A stretch of 64,000 nt of DNA from Jannaschia donghaensis (GCF_001403795.1 NZ_CXSU01000012.1:1461979-1525978), one strand, 5' to 3'; shown: positions 26,189-35,568, numbered from the stretch's first letter. The notes: a model not told the origin generated them from the sequence alone. Made by a program: numbers and translations.

Positions 26189-28033
26189 ATGACAGATCCC
26201 GCGCAACCCCTTGTGCCCCCCGTACCCCGGGAGACGGCGCTCTCCCTTCTTTCGCGTCTGGCTTCTCGTCTTCAGATCGATCCGACCGAGCTTGCTTTCG
26301 AGATCGGTATCTCGATCAAGAGGGTCGCAAACGTCGATCGGATTGCACTCAAAAAGTTGGTTGCCGTCGCAGGGTTCAACGAGACCGTTGTCGAAGACTT
26401 GGCCACCTGGTCTGGCGAGGCGATCGGCGACGTTCGCATGCGGTTCCGCGATGAAATCTTCGTCACACGGGCACTCCGCGGATCAACGGTCCGCGGCTGT
26501 CCGACCTGCCTTCGCGAAGATGCCGAACGACATGGCGGCCCGGCGCTGGAGGCCATGGCGATGCGGGGCGATTGGCAGCTGCGGTATCAACACGTCTGCA
26601 TTCGCCACCGGCGGCCTTTAGTCCTATTATGGAAAGCCGAGACTGTCTTGGAACGACGTGACATGCGGGCGCAGTTGCGAGCGATCCAGGCCGATGTGAT
26701 ATCGGGAGCATTGGACGCATCGGCCGCCGATCCGTCCGGCTATGATATCTGGCTTGATGTGCGGCTAAGCTATGGCCAAGACGATACCGCACTCTCGGCA
26801 TATGGGACTTACGCGGCCGCCGAGTTCTGTCGGCTCCTCGGAGGTCAGCTTCTTCGCCTGGATCAATGGCCTGTTGCTCAGGATGAAGAACTCCTCCGGG
26901 CCAGAGCCCGCGTGGGCTTTGACGTCGCCTCAAAAGGAGACGCTGAGATCAGGCAGGCTCTCAAAGCCCTCACCGCCCTCGCCACCGATGGTCAACATAA
27001 GGCCAAACACGTCTTTGGTGAAATGTACGAAGTCTTTTCCCGGGACCTGGCTGGTGAGCCGGCGTTCGACGCTTTCCGGGACCTCGTCCGAGACCAGATA
27101 ATGGAGACTTGGCCTATCGCAGGTGGTGAGACCGTCATTGGTACGGTGACCGGCGAACGCAGACTGCACTCTGTTCGCAGTGCCTCAGACGAAACGGGGA
27201 TGATACCAAGCGTGCTGCGCGAATTGCTGGTGGCGAAGAACGCCATCGATAAGGCCGACCCCCGTCCAGATGGTTTGGCGACTTTTGACGCACAGGCGTT
27301 CAAACCTCTTCTCGATGACATTCCAAATCTCGTGGGCCGACGTGAGATGGAGCGTCATATGGGGACATCTATCACGCAATTCGAAGCACTAGTTCGAGAG
27401 GGCTTGATCTTCCCTGTCACGAACCGGGCGGGGTTTCGGGCCCCTTGGTTTCCGTCGGATGGAAGGGCGTTCGTTGATGGGATCCTCAATTACGCGGCCC
27501 CCGTGGGTCCGTCACAGGACGGCTGGGAACACATTTCACGGGCGGCCGCGCGCATGCGAACGGGTCTGCGGTCCCTGCTCAAGGCGATAGAGGCAGGATC
27601 GGTTCGATGTGGAAAGCAGGATGGTCTTGCAGGCTACGCATCGATCTTCGTAATGCGGTCAGACGTGGAGGATCTTGCAGGTTCACCTGCTGGCGCTACG
27701 GATGATCGGCCGAAGACGGTTCCTGAATTCGCGCGGATTCTGGGCTTGAGGGCCCATCGGAACTTTGAGCGGCTGGTCAAGGATGGCCATACACCGGCGA
27801 CGAAGATGGTGAACCCTGCGACAGGACATAAGGCACTGTACATCAACCAGAAAGATGCTGACGCATTTCATGCACGGTTCGTGACGGCGTCGATCCTTGC
27901 GCAGGAAAGTGGGACGACATGGCGGGCCGTGCGCACGGACCTTCTTGCGCGGGGAGTTGAAAAATTTCAGAGCGAGGGGCGACAGTACGGACTGGTGTTC
28001 CTTAAAGTTGACGTCGAAGGTGCACGGGCGTGA
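26189..28033 (+). CDS. TniQ-like zinc-finger protein
   Basis: 614 aa from ATG 26189. N-terminus PRETALSLLSRLASRLQID has the TniQ pattern (E-T-x-x-S/L-x-x-R-L-A), then zinc ligands CPTCLRED (about 104-107) and HVCIRHRRPL (about 139-142). The second half has HTH-like segments (TVPEFARILGLRAHRNFERL) and no catalytic motif. TniQ/TnsD proteins select target sites for Tn7- and Tn5053-like transposons, but no TniA, TniB, TnsB or TnsC gene is nearby. It sits directly after the exonuclease-RecQ-UvrD gene on the same strand, so a DNA-recognition partner role is the best inference. Confidence 0.75.
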   Translation: MTDPAQPLVPPVPRETALSLLSRLASRLQIDPTELAFEIGISIKRVANVDRIALKKLVAVAGFNETVVEDLATWSGEAIGDVRMRFRDEIFVTRALRGSTVRGCPTCLREDAERHGGPALEAMAMRGDWQLRYQHVCIRHRRPLVLLWKAETVLERRDMRAQLRAIQADVISGALDASAADPSGYDIWLDVRLSYGQDDTALSAYGTYAAAEFCRLLGGQLLRLDQWPVAQDEELLRARARVGFDVASKGDAEIRQALKALTALATDGQHKAKHVFGEMYEVFSRDLAGEPAFDAFRDLVRDQIMETWPIAGGETVIGTVTGERRLHSVRSASDETGMIPSVLRELLVAKNAIDKADPRPDGLATFDAQAFKPLLDDIPNLVGRREMERHMGTSITQFEALVREGLIFPVTNRAGFRAPWFPSDGRAFVDGILNYAAPVGPSQDGWEHISRAAARMRTGLRSLLKAIEAGSVRCGKQDGLAGYASIFVMRSDVEDLAGSPAGATDDRPKTVPEFARILGLRAHRNFERLVKDGHTPATKMVNPATGHKALYINQKDADAFHARFVTASILAQESGTTWRAVRTDLLARGVEKFQSEGRQYGLVFLKVDVEGARA

Positions 28034-28360
28034 CGGCGGGGCGTAGAGTAGCCATGATGAAGTGTATGAACTGCTTGGTTTCCCGAGCTGACGGGGTTCA
28101 ACAAAACCTGAGAGGTTCTGGATGGCCAGTGGCCTTGATGGGCGGGAAGCAGAAATTCGTTACGGTACAGCATAGAAGGCCGAAGGCTCAACAACCAGGC
28201 GGTCCGAAGACGGAGTTCAACGCACTTTCCTTCAATCATAGGTTGCCGTGGGTAATTAGCGGGCAATAGACCACTTGAAGACACAAAAATTTGGGTAGCG
28301 TCCTCTTTTACGTTCATCTCTTCAGGAGTCCTCAAGAATTGATTTGCTTTAACAAGTTGT
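28034..28360. other. Intergenic, convergent ends
   Basis: 327 bp between convergent genes. No gene or clear terminator hairpin seen. Confidence 0.4.
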
Positions 28361-28747
28361 TCACCCGAGCAGTATGCGCTTTGCCACATCCAGCCACGCC
28401 TCAAGGGTTTCATGCTGGATGCTTAGATACCCAATTATTGGGATGCCTATGGAAACGATCAGCTTTCCAAAGCTTGTTCCATGAGGTCCGATGTAGTCGA
28501 TAAACGGATTAGCTTTTACGGATGCTTGCTGCACGTCATGATCCGTAACGGTTGAAGGATCCATTCCCCGTTCGAGAGCCAGTTCTATGCGGGCTTCCTC
28601 GAACCTATACCGATACCATCGATTCAGCACAAATGATCTATACCCCGAGTAAAACACAAGCGATAAAATCAAAGCCAGAATTAACGCAGCTTGCGCGGAA
28701 TAGAACTTGCTAGAGCCGACATTAATACCGGTTCCTATCGTCCACAA
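28361..28747 (-). CDS. Small membrane protein
   Basis: 128 aa. A transmembrane helix at residues ~18-40 (AALILALILSLVFYSGY), a charged helical stretch (RYRFEEARIELALERGMD), then a second hydrophobic segment (LIVSIGIPIIGYL). It follows the 28765-29412 membrane gene by 17 bp and is probably co-transcribed. No family recognised. AT-rich relative to the chromosome. Confidence 0.55.
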   Translation of the reverse strand: MWTIGTGINVGSSKFYSAQAALILALILSLVFYSGYRSFVLNRWYRYRFEEARIELALERGMDPSTVTDHDVQQASVKANPFIDYIGPHGTSFGKLIVSIGIPIIGYLSIQHETLEAWLDVAKRILLG

Positions 28748-28764
28748 TATGAAGAATCCAGAAC

Positions 28765-29412
28765 TTATCCAAGCGGTCCAGGAAAAGTCCCGGTAATCAA
28801 GTAATGCTCGCTAGCCAACCCAATAGAGTGATGACCCAAGATTGCATTCTTAGGGGTCACGCGGCCCGTTCCGCGTATAAATGTTGCTAGGGCGAAGCCA
28901 AGCCCGAAATAGACGGGAACGTATGCGAGTGCGTCAAAAAGCCATGAAAGATCACCTTGGAGGCAATAGCTACTCCAAGTAAAGAAATTTTTCGTTTCAG
29001 GAAAAACAGACGTACTAAGGTATCGGGCTTGATCTACTAGAAACAATGCTAGCCCTGCGACCAGAGTCCACTTCGTCGAATACACTTCGGGATGTTCCGC
29101 AAGTAGTGGCTGGCTTTTAGAATATACAAGGAATATCAAAAGAAAAGTTGTCAGAAGCAGGACTAGCTCTACCAAGAAAACAGGTTGAATCCCACCGATT
29201 GTGATTGCATTCGGATCAGCGTTGCTCGCGATATGTTCGAGCTGACTTGTACACGACCCGAACTGCGTCATTCCGAATGCCCTGGTTCCTTCCGCTATCG
29301 CTGCACGGATAGCGGGCTCATCAATAACACTTGCTATCGGACTCGCTAGCAGTTGGAAGATGTTTAGAATTAAAGCGGTGCAAAGGCACCAGATCGGCCA
29401 TGTCTGTCGCAT
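28765..29412 (-). CDS. Integral membrane protein
   Basis: 215 aa from ATG 29412. An N-terminal signal anchor (WPIWCLCTALILNIFQLLAS), an extracytoplasmic loop with TQFGSCTSQLEHI, then three or four helices (VFLVELVLLLTTFLLIFLVY, WTLVAGLALFLVDQARYL, VPVYFGLGFALATFIRG). First gene of a two-gene membrane unit. Function unknown; membrane proteins in defence islands are often effectors, but nothing specific supports that here. Confidence 0.6.
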   Translation of the reverse strand: MRQTWPIWCLCTALILNIFQLLASPIASVIDEPAIRAAIAEGTRAFGMTQFGSCTSQLEHIASNADPNAITIGGIQPVFLVELVLLLTTFLLIFLVYSKSQPLLAEHPEVYSTKWTLVAGLALFLVDQARYLSTSVFPETKNFFTWSSYCLQGDLSWLFDALAYVPVYFGLGFALATFIRGTGRVTPKNAILGHHSIGLASEHYLITGTFPGPLG

Positions 29413-29955
29413 TCCGCGCCCCCTACCGTAAAGGTAACTATGAGCGCGCGAGCTACCTACGGCAAGTTATCAATTTATGATAACGTATGTGGACCCTTAT
29501 TTTTTGAAAACTCTTAGGGCATGTTGACAAGATAGTGCGTGCAGAGCCGGATGCAGGCGATGGGGACGAAGCCTGGTAAACTGGTGGCGGTCTCACGGGG
29601 CGGACAGCCGACCTTCGCAGCAGCAGCGAGCCCTCCAAGCTTCGAGGTTGGAAGCCGATATTCAGACCACCTCGACGCGGGCTTGGCGCTGCACCGCCGC
29701 AAGGCGACTTCGAGGCAGGAAAGGTCCGCTTCGAGCCCATCTTGCAAGAATGCTGCTTTTCCGCCAACGTCTGCTATTGCGAAATCGAATTGACGTACTG
29801 GCGACCAGTGCGGTGGAGGACAAGCAGTCATCTCTTATGTTCAAAGATATGCAGCGCTCATAGGAGCTGTCATCATCGCCCTTGGTTTTGTTCCAGTTCC
29901 ACTGACAGACCCAACACTGCCAAAAGCGACTTGGCTGGGATGGTCGATTGCTGGT
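29413..29955. other. Intergenic region with transposase remnant
   Basis: On the minus strand near 29514-29595, ETATSLPGFVPIACIRLCTH followed by YLVNMP resembles the C-terminal end of another IS5-group transposase (cf. KTA-SFLAFV-IA-IRLW--HFVNM). The rest is decayed. A frame running into the downstream membrane gene is open from ~29820. Confidence 0.4.
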
Positions 29956-30582
29956 TTGCCTCTGATGCCATTCGCCATTTTAGCGCTTTCTGTCGTTAGT
30001 CGCTGGAGAATGCCGGTAGTTTTCGCCGTAGTCCTTGCCCTGGTGATATTGAGCGCCGGGGTGTTCGTGACTTTCATTTCTATGGCATTGGCTGTAGGCG
30101 GAACAGAGATGACCATTCTACACGGGACTGCTCTGACGCTGGCCTGTGTTACATCCATTCTGTTGGTTTCAGCCGTTGGGCAAAAGGCTTGGTCAGTTGT
30201 CTTTGGTATTTTCTTGTTTCCTGTCTTGGTCGGAGTTTGGTCACTAGCGGTGGTCCCACTCGCTTACTCAAGCGCTGTTGAAATCTCTTCGAACCGTCCA
30301 TTCTGCATTGGGGAGCACAGCCCTATAGACAAAGAGCTGCATGCAATCATGGGATTACGTGGATTATCTTTCTACACAACTCGGTCTGGCTACAAAATTG
30401 GAGACGCTTGGTATTTTCACGGTCTGCTTCTGATCGAAACCGAAGGCGAAACCAATGTTTACAATTGGTCACCTCGTCGGATGGCTTTTCAAACCGTCGA
30501 GCGACCCAGATTGCTAATTGCAAGCCCATTTGGGGCCTGCGAACCTCGCAAGGGATTTTTTGAAAGACTCAGCTTGTTTTAG
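29956..30582 (+). CDS. Membrane protein with C-terminal soluble domain
   Basis: 208 aa from ATG 29956. The frame is open and hydrophobic back to ~29820 (VQRYAALIGAVIIALGFVPV), so the true start is probably upstream, perhaps lost to the IS remnant. Three or four membrane helices (PVVFAVVLALVILSAGVFVT; ALTLACVTSILLVSAV; VVFGIFLFPVLVGVWSLAVV) precede a ~90-residue soluble part with SNRPFCIGEHSPIDK and YNWSPRRM. No family recognised. Confidence 0.55.
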   Translation: MPLMPFAILALSVVSRWRMPVVFAVVLALVILSAGVFVTFISMALAVGGTEMTILHGTALTLACVTSILLVSAVGQKAWSVVFGIFLFPVLVGVWSLAVVPLAYSSAVEISSNRPFCIGEHSPIDKELHAIMGLRGLSFYTTRSGYKIGDAWYFHGLLLIETEGETNVYNWSPRRMAFQTVERPRLLIASPFGACEPRKGFFERLSLF

Positions 30583-30716
30583 AGGTGCCCGCACTAAACA
30601 GACCTTGCTGGCCGGATGTCGAATGGCCGCTTCGTCCGCACTGCCGACCTTCACCAACGTTCTAAAACGGTCGTTTTTGGGAGACTGCGAATGTGGGTTC
30701 CAAGCCCAAAGAGGCG

Positions 30717-31028
30717 CTAGGATTCCTGATCAAGTTTGGGAATGTCTGATTGATGCCGAATACCCAATTGGTCGATTTCACAGGACCAGCGGGCCAGACG
30801 GGACCAATCATTTGCATCGTTTTTAACGCAGGTTCCGTCAGCAATTAGGTTATCGTCTTGGCCGTCGATATCTGGGTCGTCTTGATAAATATAGACGCTA
30901 AGCCCCTCTGAGAGCTGAATTACGTTTCCCTCAGAATCCAATTTGGAATCTGTTTTAGAAAGCAAAACGCGCTTGTCGCTTTGCATCTCGTTGAAATCCA
31001 CATAAAGGCGTGGACGATCCAATTTCAT
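30717..31028 (-). CDS. Small acidic conserved hypothetical protein
   Basis: 103 aa from ATG 31028 (MKLDRPRLYVDFNEM). An upstream ATG two codons earlier is possible. Acidic and beta-rich, with LSVYIYQDDPDIDGQDDNLI and a C-terminal DWSRLARWSCEIDQLGIRH. It resembles short orphan proteins common in Rhodobacterales genomes, with no known role. It lies alone between plus-strand genes. Confidence 0.55.
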   Translation of the reverse strand: MKLDRPRLYVDFNEMQSDKRVLLSKTDSKLDSEGNVIQLSEGLSVYIYQDDPDIDGQDDNLIADGTCVKNDANDWSRLARWSCEIDQLGIRHQSDIPKLDQES

Positions 31029-31348
31029 GGGCATTTGCGTACCTGAATTAGTTTAGATGGATTAGAGTAGGTCCATAGATAACTGGAAACGTCCAACATT
31101 TCAAAGGGTCGCAAAGTCCGCACAGCGGACACGTGACCTACTGCGCAATCGACGACTGTCCGCTTCGGAGAAGCTGCATCGCAGCGTAGGTCCCGACGGC
31201 TAAGGACCGCTAAGGGCCGGGGAGTGGTGTCGCATCTGGCCAGCCATTGGTGCTGAATAATTCCGCCCGACTAATTCGGTATTGAAGCAGCCCCACAATT
31301 CCTTTTCACTGGAATTCTCACCCGTCGAATTGCGAGGTAGTGGCCCAT
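31029..31348. other. Intergenic, likely promoter region
   Basis: 320 bp between divergent genes. It includes a GACTGTCCGCTTCGGAGAAG motif near 31153, similar to other short intergenic blocks in the island. No gene. Confidence 0.4.
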
Positions 31349-32257
31349 ATGGTCAAGTTCAATGAAGTCGTTCCAAGCGCAAACGACCTGATGGGCGTCA
31401 AGGCCGTCTGGGGAAGATCGGAAGAAGCTGTAATGTGCTTCGGGTCGCGAGGAGATGCTGCGAAGAAGGACAAAGGTCATTACTCGCAGGCGAGGATCAC
31501 GGCCGAAAAAGCGCAGGAGCAGCCTTACTTCGTCACAATTGGCGGTGGTAAGCATATACCTGAGGGGTTGCGAGGGCGAGCGATTGAGTTAGTCCGCACT
31601 ACTGGTGCGTACGGCGAAACGACAGCTTTCGTCAAAGGTACCTCGCTGCGAACACGTCTTGAACAATGGCCGGTCGCAGTTGTTCTTTCTGAAGTCTATG
31701 CAATTGACGGCGAACCGTTGCTGGTCGACGAGCTGGGTTTCGACGACATGAACATCCTTGCAAACGCATATGACCGAGTCATGCGGTACTCCGAACAAAT
31801 TGAAGCATTGTGGAGCGCTTTGAAGGATCGCAATGTTTCCCGCAGATGGGAGGTGCAGCTACCTTCCGGCTTCCGCGATCCCGGTAGCGTGAAGCTTATC
31901 GGCACCTTGTATCCTAAATTAAACATCAAGTCGTCCGAGGGAAAAAAAGTTTGGAAGCTGTCGAAGGCAATCGAACGTGACGCGAGTTTGAAACGCGAGG
32001 TGAAGGCCCAAAACCGGGCGAAGAATGGCGGCGCGCTCTGCTGCGAGGCTTGTGGCTTCAGCGATATGTCGGACGGAATGTTCGACGCTCATCACCTCCA
32101 GCCCCTTGCTGCTGGCGTCCGCGAGAGCCGTGTCGATGATCTGATTGTGCTTTGCCCAACTTGCCACAGATGGGCGCACGTAAAAGCGCCAGACTTGCTT
32201 TCTCCACTTACAGCCTCCGAGGTGGCAGAGGCGCTTGAGTGCCAGCTCTCAGACTGA
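31349..32257 (+). CDS. HNH endonuclease
   Basis: 302 aa from ATG 31349; a GTG at 31340 is the alternative. The C-terminal HNH (beta-beta-alpha metal) fold is clear: CEACGF (first zinc knuckle), FDAHHLQPLAAG with the catalytic HH, and LCPTCHRWAHV (second knuckle and final His). The N-terminal ~200 residues contain VWGRSEEAVMCFGSRGD and a LYPKLNI block and probably recognise DNA or a modified base. A stand-alone HNH enzyme with an N-terminal reader suggests modification-dependent restriction; this is inferred from architecture. Confidence 0.8.
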   Translation: MVKFNEVVPSANDLMGVKAVWGRSEEAVMCFGSRGDAAKKDKGHYSQARITAEKAQEQPYFVTIGGGKHIPEGLRGRAIELVRTTGAYGETTAFVKGTSLRTRLEQWPVAVVLSEVYAIDGEPLLVDELGFDDMNILANAYDRVMRYSEQIEALWSALKDRNVSRRWEVQLPSGFRDPGSVKLIGTLYPKLNIKSSEGKKVWKLSKAIERDASLKREVKAQNRAKNGGALCCEACGFSDMSDGMFDAHHLQPLAAGVRESRVDDLIVLCPTCHRWAHVKAPDLLSPLTASEVAEALECQLSD

Positions 32258-32496
32258 GACAGTCGACACCTAAGAAACCCTCATCGTAGACGCGATAATT
32301 CATCCGGTTAAGGTCTGCTTTGGGAATCCGAAGCGTAGCATCTTTAATCTTAATTAACGGCGGCTTTGGGCCGGGTCGTCACCGATACGATCCAAGTCTG
32401 ATAACGAGATGCTACGGCTGCTCCGATAATAGCTTCGAGCCCTCTTGGACCGATGCTTCGCCGAAGATGAAAGGCATCAGAAGCTACTCACCTTTT
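32258..32496. other. Intergenic, convergent ends
   Basis: 239 bp. Includes an AAGGTCTGCTTTGGGAATCC stretch near 32310. No gene seen. Confidence 0.4.
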
Positions 32497-33228
32497 TCAC
32501 TCACATGCACAGACCAATCCCACACTATTCTCGAACTGCATCTCACATCCTAGCTCAGAAATTCTTGCGTAGACTTCGCTAACTCTCTCGTCAATTTCAT
32601 TGCGGCGCAATTTAGCGAAGTACGCCCCATCAATTTTGAAATATTCATGAAATCGTCTACCAACGTTTGTCATTCCAAAAATGTGACCTGCGTATTCACC
32701 GCCCCAACCCGACTCGACGCCACTCCGATAGACCTCACGGTTCACGGAGTTCCCAATGTTGACATTCGCAATCCACAAGTCGCCCCCGTTCCTTAAGACG
32801 TAGCCAATCGACTCCCAATCAGAAATTGGACTAAAGACTGCCCGACACTCCGAGATTGCAAACCTCATAGCCGCTTGTTGATCGAAGCTAGAGATTTGCG
32901 CTCGAGCATCGGCTAACTCTTGCTGAAGAGCAGAGATTTGACCACGAGCAGATGATACTTTGCTCTGGAGGACCTCGTTACCAGCTTGCAAAGATACGTT
33001 TGCAGCCGAGATTTGAACTAATTGTTCTTGAGTACTTCGCAGCGTTTCTTGTAGGGTCCCTGCTGTTTCATTTTGATCAGCCTGCACAAAAAACGACACA
33101 ATCATAACTGCTAAAGCTGCAAAGGCCGCACAACCGTAAACCAAAGTTTTCACCCAGCCTTCGACAACATTAGATACCAATGAAATCAAGGTTGCCGCGA
33201 ACGCTAGAATGATAAGTAGGTATGTCAT
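32497..33228 (-). CDS. Membrane-anchored coiled-coil protein
   Basis: 243 aa from ATG 33228 (MTYLLIILAFAATLISLVSN), with GGCGAAGCA upstream; a 22-residue upstream extension lacks a ribosome site. Two N-terminal transmembrane helices (to about residue 47) are followed by a coiled coil of ~80 residues (LRSTQEQLVQISAANVSLQA ... ISALQQELADARAQISSFDQ) and a C-terminal globular domain of ~100 residues with GGDLWIANVNIGN. Probably anchored in the inner membrane. Unknown function. Confidence 0.6.
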   Translation of the reverse strand: MTYLLIILAFAATLISLVSNVVEGWVKTLVYGCAAFAALAVMIVSFFVQADQNETAGTLQETLRSTQEQLVQISAANVSLQAGNEVLQSKVSSARGQISALQQELADARAQISSFDQQAAMRFAISECRAVFSPISDWESIGYVLRNGGDLWIANVNIGNSVNREVYRSGVESGWGGEYAGHIFGMTNVGRRFHEYFKIDGAYFAKLRRNEIDERVSEVYARISELGCEMQFENSVGLVCACE

Positions 33229-33519
33229 TGCTTCGCCACTCAATGAATTTTGTTGCCAGACAACGGCCGAAAAATGAATCTTGCTATCTGTCAACCACTG
33301 AAAGAACGGAGCAGCTTGAGCAACTGTTAGTCAACCCTCGTAGAAAGCGGGCGCTTGCGGAGGCGCGGCGAAAGGCAACTTCGTCCGCGGTGCAGGCATC
33401 CAGCATGTCGATAATGCTGCGCTCATGGGTCAATGTCCGTTATGCTGGCTGCGGATGCAGCATAGCCGAAGGTTGGTCAATGTCCGAAATGGGCCGCCCT
33501 TGAAGGCGACCCGAAGTAG
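33229..33519. other. Intergenic, no gene
   Basis: 291 bp with repeated GGTCAATGTCCG stretches (33430 and 33472) around a TATGCTGGCTGCGGATGCAG hairpin-like segment. No gene supported. Confidence 0.35.
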
Positions 33520-34152
33520 CTAGATTTCTATGGCCTCGGCGATTGCTAGCGCGTCCTCCAGCTCGACGCCTAGGTACCGGACTGTGCTGTCCATCTTGGT
33601 GTGTCCAAGCAGAAGCTGAACCGCCCGCAAGTTGCCTGTCTTCTTGTAGATCTGAGTCACCTTTGTTCGCCTCATCGAATGCGTGCCATATGCGCTCGCC
33701 TCTAGACCGATTGATGTGACCCAATCGCGGACGATCCGAGCGTACTGGCGTGTCGAGATATGCAGTCGCTCGTGGAAGCAGCCAGGCCAAAGGTACTCGG
33801 AGCCAACCATGAGCTCGTCTTCCATCCACTTCTCGAGTGAGGCGCATGTGCCTTCGGTTATCTCAAAGCGCACGGGTTTCTGTGTCTTGCTTTGCAGGAC
33901 GGAGGCGCGCTCCTTGATCTGACCTGATGCCATTACATCCACGACTTTCATCTTCACCAGGTCACAGCCGCGCAGCTTGCTGTCGATCGCCATGTTGAAC
34001 AGTGCGAGGTCGCGATGGTTTTCGGCCAATTCAAGTCGAACACGGATTGCCCACACATGCTTTGGCTTCAGCGGCCGTTTCTGGCCAACGATGCGGCCTT
34101 TATTCCAGGCTGGGCGAAGTGCGCGAATGGCTGGTAAGTTTGGTGTTTCCAT
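33520..34152 (-). CDS. Small tyrosine recombinase (integrase catalytic domain)
   Basis: 210 aa. ATG 34152 is chosen for its GGAGG site 7 nt upstream; the longer frame upstream is not coding. It has the catalytic set: Arg in SKLRGCDLVKMKV, His-x-x-Arg in THSMRRTKV, LLGHTKMDSTVRYLG with the second His and the Tyr nucleophile. A normal N-terminal core-binding domain is almost absent (~45 residues before the catalytic domain). Such short recombinases are frequent in Rhodobacterales mobile DNA. It is distinct from the main integrase and points to a nested or composite insertion. Confidence 0.85.
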   Translation of the reverse strand: METPNLPAIRALRPAWNKGRIVGQKRPLKPKHVWAIRVRLELAENHRDLALFNMAIDSKLRGCDLVKMKVVDVMASGQIKERASVLQSKTQKPVRFEITEGTCASLEKWMEDELMVGSEYLWPGCFHERLHISTRQYARIVRDWVTSIGLEASAYGTHSMRRTKVTQIYKKTGNLRAVQLLLGHTKMDSTVRYLGVELEDALAIAEAIEI

Positions 34153-34587
34153 GACTGATCCTCCGATCCGCCATGCCCTCCACAACGACAACCCGACGTT
34201 GACGAGGCACCATATCACGGGATTGCTGCGCGGCTCACGAGGTCGGCAGTGAGCCCTCTTCGAACAATGCTGCAACGGGCGCGAATAGCGGCTTTGCGGA
34301 TCGTGCTGCGACTGCCGAATGGCGTTCAAATTGGCTCTAGACCCGCCTCGGCTGCCGTTCCAAATGCTGCGACCGACCCGTATGTGACGGCGCGACCGTT
34401 CCACTCGGTCATTTCGCGGGGGTGCACTTAAAGACACAGGCGTGGTGTATGCGCATCTATTTACTGCCTCTGCGTCGAATTGTGACCCAACGATTACTCC
34501 TTCACTGCCGCGAGTCTGCGGATGGTTGTATCCCATTATCTTGAACGTATTCTCCTGAGTCGGTGGCGCGGGGTTTGAAAGGTCAAG
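34153..34587. other. Intergenic, no gene
   Basis: 435 bp between divergent genes. A shadow open frame covers it on the minus strand. No recognisable repeat or promoter boxes. Confidence 0.4.
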
Positions 34588-35526
34588 ATGAAGGATACCT
34601 CTAGTGTAGGGCGGTGGCTCGCTGTCTGCGCGTCCGGCGTGATCGGAATTGCGGCAGGCCCCACGATGGCCGAGCCCTATGTTCTACCCGACGGTACGCA
34701 GGTTGCGGCCCTCGAACAGTTCCGCGAATGCGACGCGTGCCCCGAGATGATCGTCCTGCCAAAGGGTGCGTTCGAAATGGGCGCACCGCCGGAGCAGTCG
34801 ATACTCTTGACCTACATGCGGGAGCGGCGTGGCGAGGACGTGCCGGGGCTGAAGCACGAGGGGCCGGTGCACCGAGTCGAGATCGACCGCGCGGTCGCCA
34901 TGGGGCGCAACGAGGTGACCTATGACGAGTTCCTCGCCTGTATCGCGGCGGGGTGGTGTTCGCATCGGCCCGATCCGGCGGTCATCATGCTCGGAGGTGA
35001 CTACATGGCCACGGGGCGGCACCCGGTTATCAACGTCTCCGCCGAGGACGGGATGGATTACGCGGCGTGGCTGAACGGCTTGGTCGGTGCGCCGGTTTAT
35101 CGGCTGCCGACCGAGGCGGAGTGGGAATACGCGGCGCGCGGTGGCACGGACCGGCGCTTCGCCGAAGGCGACGTGCTACGCCACGACCAGGTGCGGTTCT
35201 ATGAGGAGGGGGTGCAGGTTACTTACCAGCAGCACCCGGTGCCGGTGGATGAACTGGACGCGGAAAACGCGTGGGGCCTGCGCCACATGTCTGGCAACGT
35301 GCAGGAGCGGACGATGTCCTGCTACGCGTTCCGCCATCTCGGCCTACCGACGTCGAGCGCTTATCTGGACCACGCCCGGAGCACCCCCGACTGCCGGTTC
35401 GTCACCAAGGGAGGCGCGTACAATTCGGGACCGGACTCCGCGCGGCCCGCATCACGCGGGCATGCGCGGAGACCTGAAGTTCGGACCAGATATGCGGGGT
35501 TCCGGCTCGTCCGGGAGGTGGAGTGA
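34588..35526 (+). CDS. SUMF1/EgtB/PvdO-type (formylglycine-generating-like) exported protein
   Basis: 312 aa. Signal peptide to about residue 28 (VIGIAAGPTMAE). The sulfatase-modifying-factor fold is evident: MIVLPKGAFEMGAPPEQ, HRVEIDRAVAMGRNEVTYDE, HPVINVSAEDGMDYAAWLNG, YRLPTEAEWEYAARGG, NAWGLRHMSGNVQE, and VTKGGAYNSGP with YAGFRLVRE at the end. True FGE enzymes use a Cys pair near the C-terminus; I see no such pair, so binding or another modification role is more likely. Genomic partner: a 200-aa protein 42 bp downstream. Confidence 0.85.
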   Translation: MKDTSSVGRWLAVCASGVIGIAAGPTMAEPYVLPDGTQVAALEQFRECDACPEMIVLPKGAFEMGAPPEQSILLTYMRERRGEDVPGLKHEGPVHRVEIDRAVAMGRNEVTYDEFLACIAAGWCSHRPDPAVIMLGGDYMATGRHPVINVSAEDGMDYAAWLNGLVGAPVYRLPTEAEWEYAARGGTDRRFAEGDVLRHDQVRFYEEGVQVTYQQHPVPVDELDAENAWGLRHMSGNVQERTMSCYAFRHLGLPTSSAYLDHARSTPDCRFVTKGGAYNSGPDSARPASRGHARRPEVRTRYAGFRLVREVE

Positions 35527-35568
35527 GGCCCGAGAAACGGATCGTGGGTCAAGAGGGATGATCATAAG

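Noticed and set aside
26189..28033. Tn7-like or CRISPR-associated transposon because of the TniQ-like gene
   Set aside because: No TnsA/B/C or TniA/B, no CRISPR repeats and no transposon ends were seen nearby.
34588..35526. Active sulfatase-activating enzyme (FGE)
   Set aside because: The fold is right but no copper-binding Cys pair and no sulfatase gene is present.
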